Assembly: GCF_004359215.1 (NCBI RefSeq)
Contig: NW_027152213.1
Coordinates: forward strand, 865,306-880,069
Direction of reading: 5' to 3'
Source: Bremia lactucae
Taxonomy: Eukaryota > Oomycota > Peronosporomycetes > Peronosporales > Peronosporaceae
Length of the DNA: 14,764 nucleotides
The notes beneath the pieces are model-generated. The model saw only the letters and a program-made list of their open reading frames with translations, was not told where the DNA came from and did not search any database. A program made the translations under genes and the position numbers. Positions within the stretch are counted from its first letter, which is position 1. Every line of letters starts with the position of its first letter. Positions 1 through 7,322 of the stretch are shown piece after piece.

Positions 1-615
1 CTCGAAATCGGGTCGGCGTGATAACGCATCAGCGACGACATTAAGTCGTCCTGGTTTATATTCCACGGAGAAATTATACTCCGCGAAAAAGGATAGCCAC
101 CTCGCCATTCTTTGCGAGAGGTGTGGGCTATTTACGGCCGTGCGTAATGACGCATGGTCCGTATATACGATGAACGGTCTATCTCCGAGGAGATAGACCC
201 TAAACTTAGCCAGTGCATATTTCATGGCAAGGAGTTCCTTGTCATGCACTGGGTAATTGCGTTCAGCTGGTTGCAGCTGACGCGATTGGTAACAGACAAC
301 GCGCTCCGCGCCGTCTGTATCGTATTGCAGTAACGCACAGCCGATTGCGAAATCGCTGGCGTCACAGACCACATAAAGTGGTCTGTCTTGATCTGCAATC
401 GCTAAGATGGGCGATTGCTTCAAGCTTTGCTTGATACCTTCAAACGAACGCTGACAATCAGCGCTCCATAACCATTTCTCGTCTTTCTTCAAGAGACGAG
501 AGAGATGAAATAACATCTCTGCATAATTGCGAGAGTACTTGTGCAAGTACGCCGCTAAACCAAAGAACTTTCTAAGTCCCTTGACATCGACTGGAACTGG
601 CCAGTCGGTAATTGA
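1..615 (-). pseudogene. pol: RT connection and RNase H of Ty3/gypsy pol (open to window edge)
   Basis: This minus-strand frame is open from about 615 to the left edge. It starts with ITDWPVPVDVKGLRKF, typical of the RT thumb/connection of gypsy elements. It then contains CDASDFAIGCALLQYDTDG (RNase H strand with its catalytic Asp), DKELLAMKYAL (the conserved RNase H Glu), IVYTDHASL (catalytic Asp) and the tail motif PGRLNVVADALSRRPDFE next to the edge. RNase H degrades the RNA of the RNA/DNA hybrid during reverse transcription. No stop lies inside this piece, but it is out of frame with the upstream RT palm, so the polyprotein is broken. The corresponding piece in copy C carries stops and several amino acid changes. 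Family identity is confident; function as a protein is unlikely. Confidence 0.85.
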
Positions 616-1580
616 TCTTTTTGGGATCAGGGCGCACGCCGTGTTAACAGACGATGCACCCTAGAAGTGGTATTTCGCTTGCAGCGAAGATACACTTCTT
701 GAGATTTGCGTACAACTGATGCTTTCGCATAAGTGTAAGAACCTGACGAACGTGAGCTTTATGAAACTTCCACGTCCGTCTTTCCATCTATGGCTCGGCT
801 ATGGACGAATACATCGTCAAAATATCTCGATGCGAATTCTCGCACCGGTCTCGACAGATTCGGTACGCATCTGTTGAATGTTGCAGGGGCGTTACTAAGC
901 CCCTCTGGCATTACTAGCCATTCCCAGAGCATCCCACTGGGAGTGCTCACTGCTGTGTACGGGATGTCCCTTTCACGCATAAGGATTTGATAGAACCCAT
1001 CCATCAGATCGATAGACGAAAGATCGTACTCTTAGACATACCATCTATCACTACGTCTTTTCTAGGTATCGACGTTTGAGCCGGTACCGTTGCAGCATTC
1101 AGTTTATTGAATGCGTGTACTATCCGCCGCCCTCCTGTGGCCTTTCGCACACAGAAGATCGGAGATCTATGTGGGGAGATTGACTCCTTAGATGGCCCGC
1201 TTTAATCGATCGTTAAAGAATTTATCGATCGCAAGTAATTGTTCACGAGGCAGTGGCCACTGCTTCATGAGACAGTACTTCGAGCCCGGTATGAGCTCGA
1301 TCTTATGTCGAGTGCCTTTATCCTTAAACAACTCGCATGGAACTGCTTCAAAAAATATATCCCTGAATTCAATCAAATCCTTGTATAAAGGATTTGTCTT
1401 AAGTGACTCCAAGGATTGAGTAGTATATCTCTCAATCCGAGTCTTCACATCGAGGACACTTTCGTCCTTCGATGAGCTGCTGGGAACCCGTTCGTTCTCT
1501 GCAAAATTACCGCTGACTGAATATCGGTTACGTATATTCGTCCTCTGTGACGAGTACGCAGATCTGCGTGATTCTTCCAC
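616..1580 (-). pseudogene. pol: Reverse transcriptase fingers/palm of Ty3/gypsy pol, frameshifted
   Basis: Reading leftward from about 1580 are a linker rich in Ser and charged residues, LYKDLIEFRDIFFEAVPCEL, the substrate-side motif KQWPLPREQ, then FCVRKATGG and RIVHAFNKLNAATVPAQT. Next come MDGFYQILMRERDIPYTAVS and the catalytic YFDD box at 813-824. The reading is broken by a stop after KRAI near 1188, a frameshift near 1010 before MDGFY, another after TDVEV near 760, and one near 615-640. The Trp usually found after the GG of the TGG-W-RIVHAF motif is missing. The enzyme would copy element RNA into cDNA; this copy cannot make it in one piece. It is identical by eye to 7941-8905 in copy C. 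Confidence 0.85.
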
Positions 1581-1933
1581 TATGCAGATCTCTCAAGAAC
1601 CGATTGGGTTCTAGGGTTGGTAATTAAATTATCTTTAACGTTAACTCCGGAGGCGCATACAGATCAAGAGTATAAGCGCCTACTCTTGAACCGTTATTTA
1701 CCAAGGCATTCAATGTCTCAGTACTTCCTGGGATTTATCCACAGGCTGCCGAGGGATCAATCCCTCGGGCTGCTGAAGTCAAGTCACTTCAGCATTAACT
1801 ATATACAAGGTGAATTCACCTCAAGTACGTGGGGACTTATTTCCTAAACGTCTTCCGACTGCGATTGCGCTATCGCAGTCGGGTCCTCTACGGTCGACTC
1901 TCTACTCGACCTAGGATCATCGTGTTGTCCATT
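1581..1933 (-). pseudogene. Protease-RT linker of gypsy pol, degenerate
   Basis: This stretch joins the protease reading to the RT reading on the minus strand. Short coding-like runs such as YAPPELTLKII and LPTLEPNRFLRDL are recognisable, but several stops and frame changes interrupt them. It is packed with inverted repeats, for example around GAATTC near 1812, the GAGGGATCAATCCCTC stretch near 1754 and CTGAAGT/ACTTCAG near 1775. The plus-strand reading here is a shadow of the pol linker, not a gene. Confidence 0.6.
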
Positions 1934-2235
1934 TTAGACAGCCGGTATCTTCCTTGAATGTCGCCCGCTAGGCGTACATTTATGTCTCAATCCACTCGAC
2001 TTATTCGAGTGGTGGACCTTCGGCGCTGCCTGTGCATTCGCACTGCCGCCGGCAGCTGACTCCACAGTGTGATTAGTAATCACGCTGTGATCTTGTGCAG
2101 ACGTACTAATGACCGTACCACAAGTGACGCCATCGCACTCACTCGTAGTACACCCACACGCTTGTGGACGCTCCAAGATGTTCATCAGATGGCCATCTGA
2201 TGAATAAGTGGCAGGTATCTTTACGAATCGATGCT
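1934..2235 (-). pseudogene. Aspartic protease C-terminal tail of gypsy pol (truncated by inversion)
   Basis: The minus-strand reading matches residues after the protease domain of the plus-strand copy at 13493-14182: the segment with LERPQACGCTTSECDG, then a Ser/Thr/His-rich tail ending at SRKIPAV. The catalytic half of the protease (the DCGAS motif seen at 13610) is absent because homology stops at 2235, where a plus-strand chromodomain begins. It is a fragment, so no enzyme can be made. The same truncation at the same base occurs at 9560 in copy C. Confidence 0.8.
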
Positions 2236-2240
2236 ACCAC
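2225..2240. other. Inversion junction: minus-strand protease meets plus-strand chromodomain
   Basis: Aligning the inverted copy at 13881-14764 with this region, homology is collinear and gap-free back to 2235 (884 bp on each side) and stops between 2235 and 2236. The last shared bases are ATCGATGCT, which contains the palindrome ATCGAT, a possible microhomology. To the right the sequence reads as the chromodomain on the other strand. The ATG opening the chromodomain frame (2231-2233) lies in the protease-derived side. Confidence 0.75.
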
Positions 2241-2521
2241 AACCGTTGGTGGATTCCCACGGTGGTCAGCGTTTCCTTGTGGAACGTATCCAGAACCACC
2301 GTGATGTGAAGGGGCAGCGAACGAATCTTGTTCGCTGGCGTGGTTATCCACCTTCACATGACAGCTGGGAGCCTTGGTCCCAGCTGGTTGCTGACGTTAG
2401 GGGCCTCGTCCGTCAGTATGACGAGACCCATCCGATGGTTCAGAAGGTTCATCGGAAAACACGCGCCGCTGGCGCCTGTAAATCGATTGCAAAACGTCAA
2501 TCGCGTCATGCATCTCAATAG
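2231..2521 (+). CDS. Chromodomain of Ty3/gypsy integrase, stranded as a separate ORF
   Basis: A 96-residue ORF. Residues 13-50 form a chromodomain: QRFLVERI, then a short insert, then LVRWRGYPPSHDSWEPWSQL. The aromatic positions expected for the methyl-lysine cage are present (F15, W36 and Y39, with W46 and E47 following). In chromoviral elements this module sits at the integrase C-terminus and is thought to steer insertion to marked chromatin. Here it is detached: the integrase core lies inverted on the other strand, and the ATG comes from the inversion junction. The tail after residue 60 is basic (RKTRAAGACKSIAKRQSRH). Whether this ORF is expressed is unknown. The copy at 9556-9846 is identical in protein sequence. 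Confidence 0.75.
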   Translation: MLPQPLVDSHGGQRFLVERIQNHRDVKGQRTNLVRWRGYPPSHDSWEPWSQLVADVRGLVRQYDETHPMVQKVHRKTRAAGACKSIAKRQSRHASQ

Positions 2522-2587
2522 AGATGCGACCCCTTCCCCAGGGCGAAGAAAGGGAATAGACATCCCCTTTTACCCTCTTCGAGTTGT

Positions 2588-3548
2588 CTACACAACACGG
2601 ACAGGGATCACCCCACGTGAGGCATGGAAGCCCAGCCTCACGTGACAACCGATGCAATTTATACTTTGCACCGGTTGGAGTTCTTTTCTCAAATTTAACG
2701 CGATTCGCGTTAAGTTTTTGAAGCCAAGCTTCGCGTCCAATGTCTTTGACATTGCGAATGAACGCACTCCAGGCTTGCATAAGCGAGACTTTATCTCGCT
2801 TATTGTTACCACTAAACCATCGATGCTTAAGAAAAGCATCGAGATAGAAATCTTCCTCAGCACGAAAGTTCTTCGCGCTGGGATCAAGGCCATGTAGCTT
2901 TGTCGCAATAAATAAGGGATATTTATTGTGAGGAGTAGTTTCTCCAGACAAGCTATTGATTAGCCGCTCTGGCAAAAGCCACGGCTTCTTTTCAGGGGCG
3001 TGATGAGACATTTTACTGTCTTCATTCCCCTGAGTGGTACCCACTGAAGCAGGGGTACCACAAGAACTTTTCTTACGATGGCTTACGCCATCGTCATCAC
3101 CTTGCACAGAAACACGTGCAGGTGACCGAATGGGAGACTGTACGGGAGATCGTACGGGCGATGAGGGATCATCCTCATCGTCGGATCCAGATAGACTGTT
3201 CCCACGTCGATCAGAATGACCCCTTTCCTTCGAAGGCTCATAGTCAGCCGCCTGACGGATATCAGGCGACTGCTCCATTCTCCCCGAGTCGGCCACTTCA
3301 TCCGACTCGCACTCGTAGTCGACCTCCAAAGAGGGGTCGTATTCACGTGGTGATTCACCACGTGCACTCGCAACATCTAGTGTTGTGCGAGTGGAAGACA
3401 CTACGCCAGACGTTCCGTCTGCCGCAAGAGATAACAGTGCGTTACCCGCGGCTGCAACCGCAGCCGAAGGCGCAGCACTATCAACACCCCGTATGAGTTT
3501 GTTCTTCATGCGATGGAATTTGAAATGATGATGCTGACCAATCAACAC
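2588..3548 (-). CDS. Antisense accessory ORF between chromodomain and 3' LTR, unknown function
   Basis: I do not recognise this protein. The ORF starts at 3548, about 80 bp from LTR1, and runs toward the chromodomain. Residues 1-20 are basic/His-rich (HHHFKFHRMKN), 21-60 are Ala/Ser-rich, and 70-150 are acidic and Ser-rich with an SP repeat (PVRSPVQSPIRSP, 131-143). Residues 190-306 form a compact, probably folded domain containing WLLPERLINSLSGETTP, PLFIATKLHGLDP, a Trp/Tyr/Phe-rich stretch near FYLDAFLKHRWF and a basic end. The open frame continues to 2397 (383 codons), but those last codons are antisense to the chromodomain and probably follow a frameshift near 2629. Copy C ends at the equivalent of 2588. 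Differences between the copies in the 190-306 domain are all at third codon positions, which argues that it is a real gene. Antisense ORFs in this position are known from plant Tat/Ogre-type elements. Confidence 0.65.
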
Positions 3549-3614
3549 CGTTTTTAAATTAAGTGGTCACATAGTGACCACTCCATCCAATGACAGTCAG
3601 AGTGATTGTCGTTT

Positions 3615-3627
3615 AAGGGAGGGGTAA
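3615..3627 (+). other. Polypurine tract, plus-strand primer site of the element
   Basis: AAGGGAGGGGTAA sits immediately before the LTR1 terminus TGTAACGGGG. A purine run abutting the 3' LTR is where plus-strand DNA synthesis starts. It fixes LTR1 as a 3' LTR of a plus-strand element and confirms that the flanking pol core is inverted. A matching AAGGGAGGGGTGA precedes LTR2. Confidence 0.75.
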
Positions 3628-4068
3628 TGTAACGGGGTGCATTGTTACATGAAATTAACACTTAAAGGTTATTAACAAATATATTATCTTGAAGGTAGAT
3701 AATATTTGGAGGATATTATTTTAAATAATAATGTTCAGAAATCTTATCCATAAATAGGTATAGGCAGTTATATCAATTCATCCCGCAGACTAATCAACTG
3801 TAGATGTAAACAAAAGAGAGAGACAGATAAGATAAGATAAGATAAGATAAGATATGATTTCAGTTGCATGTTTAGTATTAGTTTATAATTAAGTTATCGT
3901 TAACAGATAGAAAGAAGAGATACTTAATATATTAGTACAGTATTCATTTAACCCTCTTTAAGCTAGTTACCTTAAAAAGGAGTCTTCCTCTGCACGTACT
4001 AGTGTACGTGAAATAACGTAAGGCACCACTCGCAACTGAAGCAGTACAAGTCGTAGTGCCCCGCTACA
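3628..4068 (+). repeat. LTR1 (3' LTR of copy A)
   Basis: A 441-bp LTR. It starts TGTAACGGGG and ends CCCCGCTACA, near-perfect 10-bp terminal inverted repeats. Shared with LTR2 and LTR3 are the AT-rich start with GGTAGATAATATTTGGAG, the GATAA tract (five copies at 3826-3850), the CCCTCTTTAA segment, the hairpin CACGTAC-TAGT-GTACGTG (3993-4010) and a GC-richer structured 3' end (4022-4060). In LTR1 that 3' structure is collapsed to a single arm. No obvious TATA box or polyadenylation signal was fixed by eye. Confidence 0.85.
3826..3854 (+). repeat. GATAA pentanucleotide microsatellite in LTR1
   Basis: Five perfect tandem GATAA units followed by GATA. LTR2 has three units (11134-11148) and LTR3 only one (about 12028). 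AGATAA is also the consensus binding site of GATA-type transcription factors, so the tract may be part of the LTR promoter; that is inference. Confidence 0.8.
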
Positions 4069-4597
4069 TATACAGTCTTGGACGTGAACGATTTTTTTAG
4101 ATATAGTTGGGATTATTAAAAACAGTACATAAATTGCTATTTTGTGGCCTGCTACCAATTCATTATATTTCTTCAAGAAGACTCAGTGCTCATGGCGCAG
4201 TCAGTTTTCTACGGTGCATTTATACTGGTATTGAAGCTTTATTTACAACTCATTATCCAACGCGGATGCAAACCGTGATACCGCCTTTGCTGTCCAAGCG
4301 AGAATCTGCTTGCTAAGCGAAAATTATCTCGAGGTACCTGCGTAAAAAATATCACAATTCCCGTGAGATTAAATCCTGTAACCTGAGTAGCAAGGTCAAG
4401 GAGATTTGCCGCAATGAAGCCACTAGCTGGCGTAGATTTAGTTATTATTCGTGGTTCGACGACACTCTCGGTCTTCATCATGCTGCTTGCTCCACCCCTA
4501 GAGCTCATTTATGAGACCCATGAGGAAGCGGAGGAGGCATTGCATCTCAAAAAGGGTATTCAACGAAGAAATTACGCACGAAGGCCTACAAATTCCG
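4069..4597. other. Spacer after LTR1, no recognised gene
   Basis: Non-element sequence, AT-rich at first. Open frames exist on both strands (plus from 4414, minus 4239-4508) but neither protein is recognised. A plus-strand run near 4505-4560 containing YETHEEAEEALH faintly recalls the N-terminal region of FAR1/MULE-type transposase-associated proteins; this is too weak to assign. The dense short hairpins of the element interior are missing here. Confidence 0.4.
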
Positions 4598-4736
4598 AAA
4601 TTGAATATTTTAGTACTTTTGCTGCTATTTCTGTTTTTAGTTTTTTTTCAAGAGAGCATATATCAAAAATACTTAATATATGATTTAAGAAAAATTAACA
4701 CTAGAAATAGCAGCAAAAGTATTAAAATATTCAATT
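4598..4736. repeat. 139-bp foldback (imperfect palindrome), MITE-like
   Basis: The left arm (4598-4632) and right arm (4702-4736) are reverse complements over about 34 bp with about two mismatches: AATTGAATATTTTAGTACTT on one side answers AAGTATTAAAATATTCAATT on the other. The interior continues to pair loosely toward a centre near 4670 (CATATAT / ATATATG). It is AT-rich with no ORF of its own. It could be a miniature inverted-repeat element or a small-RNA precursor; I saw no clear target-site duplication. Confidence 0.7.
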
Positions 4737-4789
4737 GTTCTTATGTTATAAAAAGTTGTTAATACACCTAATAATAAATTAATTCACTA

Positions 4790-4847
4790 TTTATCAGATC
4801 CTTATGCGTGAACGGGACATCCCGTACATAGTAGTGGGCACTCCCAG
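4790..4847 (+). pseudogene. Short RT fragment of the gypsy pol, plus strand
   Basis: Fifty-eight bases encode YQILMRERDIPYIVVGTP, matching the RT palm segment found on the minus strand at 940-994 and 8265-8319. Homology is lost beyond 4847. It is an isolated scrap in the opposite orientation to the neighbouring pol cores, like filler DNA from double-strand break repair. It contains ACGGGA-CA-TCCCGT, a longer perfect palindrome than in the longer copies. Confidence 0.7.
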
Positions 4848-4921
4848 AATTCGTAGTACTTTAGAAAAAATACTGATTATACCACACAACAGTAAGAACC
4901 GGCGAGACAGCAGAACTTTTG

Positions 4922-5146
4922 GCTTGCTTGCGCTCATGGTGGTGGGTACAGAAGCAAGGGCTCAAAGATACGCCAAAAACGATCTATTTCAAGCACATCG
5001 ATAAATGATCCGGCCTCAGTGGCTACATGTGGACGGCCAATGGATCAAAGAATACCAAACGCGATCCGTCACCGTTTGAGTACATTGAAAGGACGGAACA
5101 AGTGCCACAAAATCGAAGATTTGGGACCTGCAATCAAGAAGGTTAA
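4922..5146 (+). pseudogene. Unassigned coding-like relic
   Basis: In one plus frame the translation has coding character: a Trp-rich start, KDTPKTIYFKHIDK, a TGA stop at 5006-5008, then LSGYMWTANGSKNTKRDP and SPFEYIERTEQVPQNRRFG up to the stop at 5144. One in-frame stop in an otherwise protein-like stretch suggests a decayed gene, perhaps a DNA transposon or host gene fragment. I do not recognise the family. Confidence 0.3.
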
Positions 5147-5915
5147 AACAAGCGCATATAAATGTTGGCGAAGTTGTAGCGATACACACCCTGAAATAAG
5201 CGCAAAAATATTGTTCAGTGTTAATGGGGGTGGCAATACCTTTCCTATTATTAGTAGTAGTTTTCTTTTGCTTTTTGAGGGGTGTGGCTATATTAAAAAG
5301 GAATGTTTCCATACCGGTTTTCTTTTTCTTTAAGTACTAGCTATTGCTATCTGCTGTGCCAAAGCCGATGCTAGACAATCAAAAGACCCATGAAGCCGCA
5401 AAGTGGTGAAGCGATTAAGACGTTCAAGACACGTACCGCCTATTTCTGACTCCGAAAATTGTGGAAGCGCAGCAGGGGAATGGAGCCTAGTGTTGCCGAC
5501 AGTAAAATTATCTTTATAATTATAAAATATCGAGCAAAATGGGAAGTAGAGTCTTTGAAGTTCAGGATTCTTGACAATAATCTTTACTGATCTCGTGTTC
5601 AAGACTTTGACCAGGTCTATGACTCGCTTTGCCGTGATGGCGAGCAAAATGTGCACAGTTTTCTTTGATAATGGTCCACTGATTAAAAAATAGGGTTTGA
5701 ACTTAAATCGCTTTCAGCGCTAGCGACCTCTCTTCTAGGGGAACATTATGATCCTTTTTTATAAGATGGTGTTCAAAATAATTTATTTTGAGCAAAACCT
5801 GGTTGGTAAGACGTCAGCATTGATTATTTGACGGATACGCAAAGTCAGTAGCTTTGCGCAGACACTGAATGAATAAGCTTCTAGGAGAGGTAACTGATGC
5901 GGTGTTAAAGGAAAG
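5147..5915. other. Spacer left of copy C, no recognised gene
   Basis: Mixed-composition DNA. A minus frame at 5330-5656 and a plus frame ending in a stretch with FAVMASKMCTVFFDN near 5620-5680 look partly coding but match nothing I know. No LTR, poly-A tail or clear repeat was seen. The boundary with the inverted integrase at about 5916 is abrupt; the gag and protease 5' half expected on the plus strand for a simple inversion are not there. Confidence 0.4.
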
Positions 5916-7322
5916 GATGCGTTTGCATTCTACGTGGCAATTCTATTGTGTAGGCGTTGCCTCTGCGATGCAGAACACGTAAAGGCCCATGAACTTATTA
6001 GCAGTTTACTGCTACCCACATTAGTGACTACACGCTTAGGTAAGCTTACCGTAGAGAGTAGTACTAAGTCATTAACTTTAAATGAATTAACGTTTGCACT
6101 TCCATGCTTGTCTGCGTTCCATTTCTGACGGCTCGCTGCGTTAGCAATGGAATCCTGTACGAAACGGACTACTGATTCTGGAGCCAGCAGAAATTCTTCT
6201 GCTGACCCATTATTTTGTCTATTTTAGTGCGCTTTGTGCGTACTGCCATGAGATCTTCTCATCTTCGATGTCGATTGCTTCGACATCGATATCACTCGCG
6301 TCGTTGGTAACTTCGACGCGTGATGAGCATGAGCCGGAAAGGCTTTGCTCGTGCGAGTCCCCCCCCTTAGACTAGAGGATACCTCTAATTGGGTGGGTAC
6401 GCGTTGTAGACGCATGCACCGAATTGTTGAGGGCGAATTCGACCATCGGAAAAATAGTCGTCCCAATTCGGATACGATTGGACGTAACCTTGAAGTATAT
6501 CTTCGAGGACGCGATTTACTCGTTCCGTCCGACCATCCGTCTCCGGTTGATCAGAAGTTGACATAGTCAACCGTGTTCCGAGATATCGAAACACGGATTG
6601 CCAAAACTCCGCCGTAAACCGTGGACCTCTTTCCGAGACCAGTTTACGGGGTAAGCCGTGGAATTGAATACCGCGTCAATAGAGACACGGGCACAGTCCG
6701 GAGCCGTGATAGACTCTGGCACTGCAGCAAAATCTACCATCTTGCTGAATCTGTCTACAAAAACGAGGATTCAAGTGTTTTTGTGATCGTCTTTGTTAAA
6801 TCCGAAGATGAGGTCCATAGATACGGACTGCCAACATTCTGCTGGTAGTGGTAGAGGTTGGAGAGGTGCACGGGATGAAGGGCTGGGCTTCACCCGTTGT
6901 CATACTTCGAAAGCCCGAATGTACTTGCGCTTGAACTGATGCTGGCGCGGCCAATAAAAGTCGCGACTTACTGAGAGTTAAGTTCTCTCACGTCCACCAT
7001 GCCCACTTGTTGGTGCATCGTGACACTCATACATGATTCGCAAGCGCAAATCATTGGGATTTGGGACGACGACACGTGGAGTGTCGCCTGCACCTGCTGT
7101 GTAATACAATATGCCGTTGCGTGTTGTGTGTCGATCGGATGACGATCGATATAAAGCTGGTAAATCTTTAAAAGTATTATCGGATGGATTCATCAGATGA
7201 TCCAATAAACGCAGTGGACCCTTATCTTCTGCGTAGGCTTTCTTTATGTCATCAAACAAGGTTGATGACAGAACACTTGAAATGAGTGTTGCAACAGTGG
7301 AATTATTTCCACTGAGGGAATG
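5916..7322 (-). pseudogene. pol: Integrase of Ty3/gypsy pol, multiply broken
   Basis: Integrase inserts element cDNA into the genome. Reading leftward, the N-terminal zinc-binding region (6978-7259) has ECHDAPTSGHGG with both His, but the Cys pair expected in the RAFEV-QR segment is lost (Phe and a TGA at 6900-6902). The core shows MDLIFGF (first catalytic Asp), a TGA after HKNT, VFVDRFSKMV, then SERGPRF where the second catalytic Asp of SDRxPRF is expected, and ERVNRVLED (catalytic Glu). The C-terminal region reads SVVRFVQDSIANA, NADKHGSANV, KRVVTNVGSSKL and, after a frameshift near 5990, GPLRVLHRRGNAYTIELP, the GPF/IVR-like module. It ends without a chromodomain. A run of eight C (6359-6366) lies in the core C-terminal part. 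Confidence 0.8.

Larger units (their letters stand above)
521..2514 (+). repeat. Direct repeat, 1994 bp identical to 7846-9839
   Basis: No difference was seen between this block and its partner 7325 bp downstream. It spans RT, protease tail, inversion junction and most of the chromodomain. The flanks diverge at once: the T/G difference at 520/7845 and a string of changes before it on the left, and T/A at 2515/9840 on the right. The block boundaries match no element boundary. Confidence 0.8.
1..4068. mobile_element. Rearranged Ty3/gypsy element, copy A (left end outside window)
   Basis: LTR retrotransposon remnant with mixed strand order. RNase H, RT and the protease 3' part read on the minus strand (1-2235). 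A chromodomain reads on the plus strand (2236-2521), followed by a minus-strand ORF (about 2588-3548), a plus-strand polypurine tract (3615-3627) and a plus-oriented LTR (3628-4068). In an ordinary element of this class, pol and chromodomain share a strand, so the core is inverted relative to the 3' end. The same order recurs in copy C at an offset of 7325 bp. The left end, including any integrase, lies outside the window. Confidence 0.85.

Noticed and set aside
790..990. Plus-strand 66-codon ORF over the RT palm, also at 8115
   Set aside because: It is a shadow of the RT reading that includes YFDD on the minus strand.
1617..1847. Plus-strand 76-codon ORF, found also at 8942 and on the minus strand at 14269
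   Set aside because: It is antisense to the degenerate protease-RT linker; the recurrence only reflects the copies of pol, and no protein family is recognisable.
2139..2357. Minus-strand ORF crossing the inversion junction
   Set aside because: It reads the chromodomain backwards and part of the protease tail out of frame; no independent support.
2397..2587. C-terminal extension of the copy A antisense ORF across the chromodomain, with a Cys cluster (CLTWGDPCPCC)
   Set aside because: Copy C stops at the equivalent of 2588 after a small indel. The extension is antisense to a conserved domain and looks like a frameshift product, so the Cys cluster was not called a zinc finger.
2588..3548. RxLR- or Crinkler-type effector identity for the antisense ORF
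   Set aside because: No signal peptide, no RxLR-EER and no LFLAK motif; the position inside the retroelement explains it better as an element gene.
4239..4508. Minus-strand 89-codon ORF with a hydrophobic stretch
   Set aside because: Overlaps a competing plus-strand frame, has no recognisable motif, and lies in spacer DNA.
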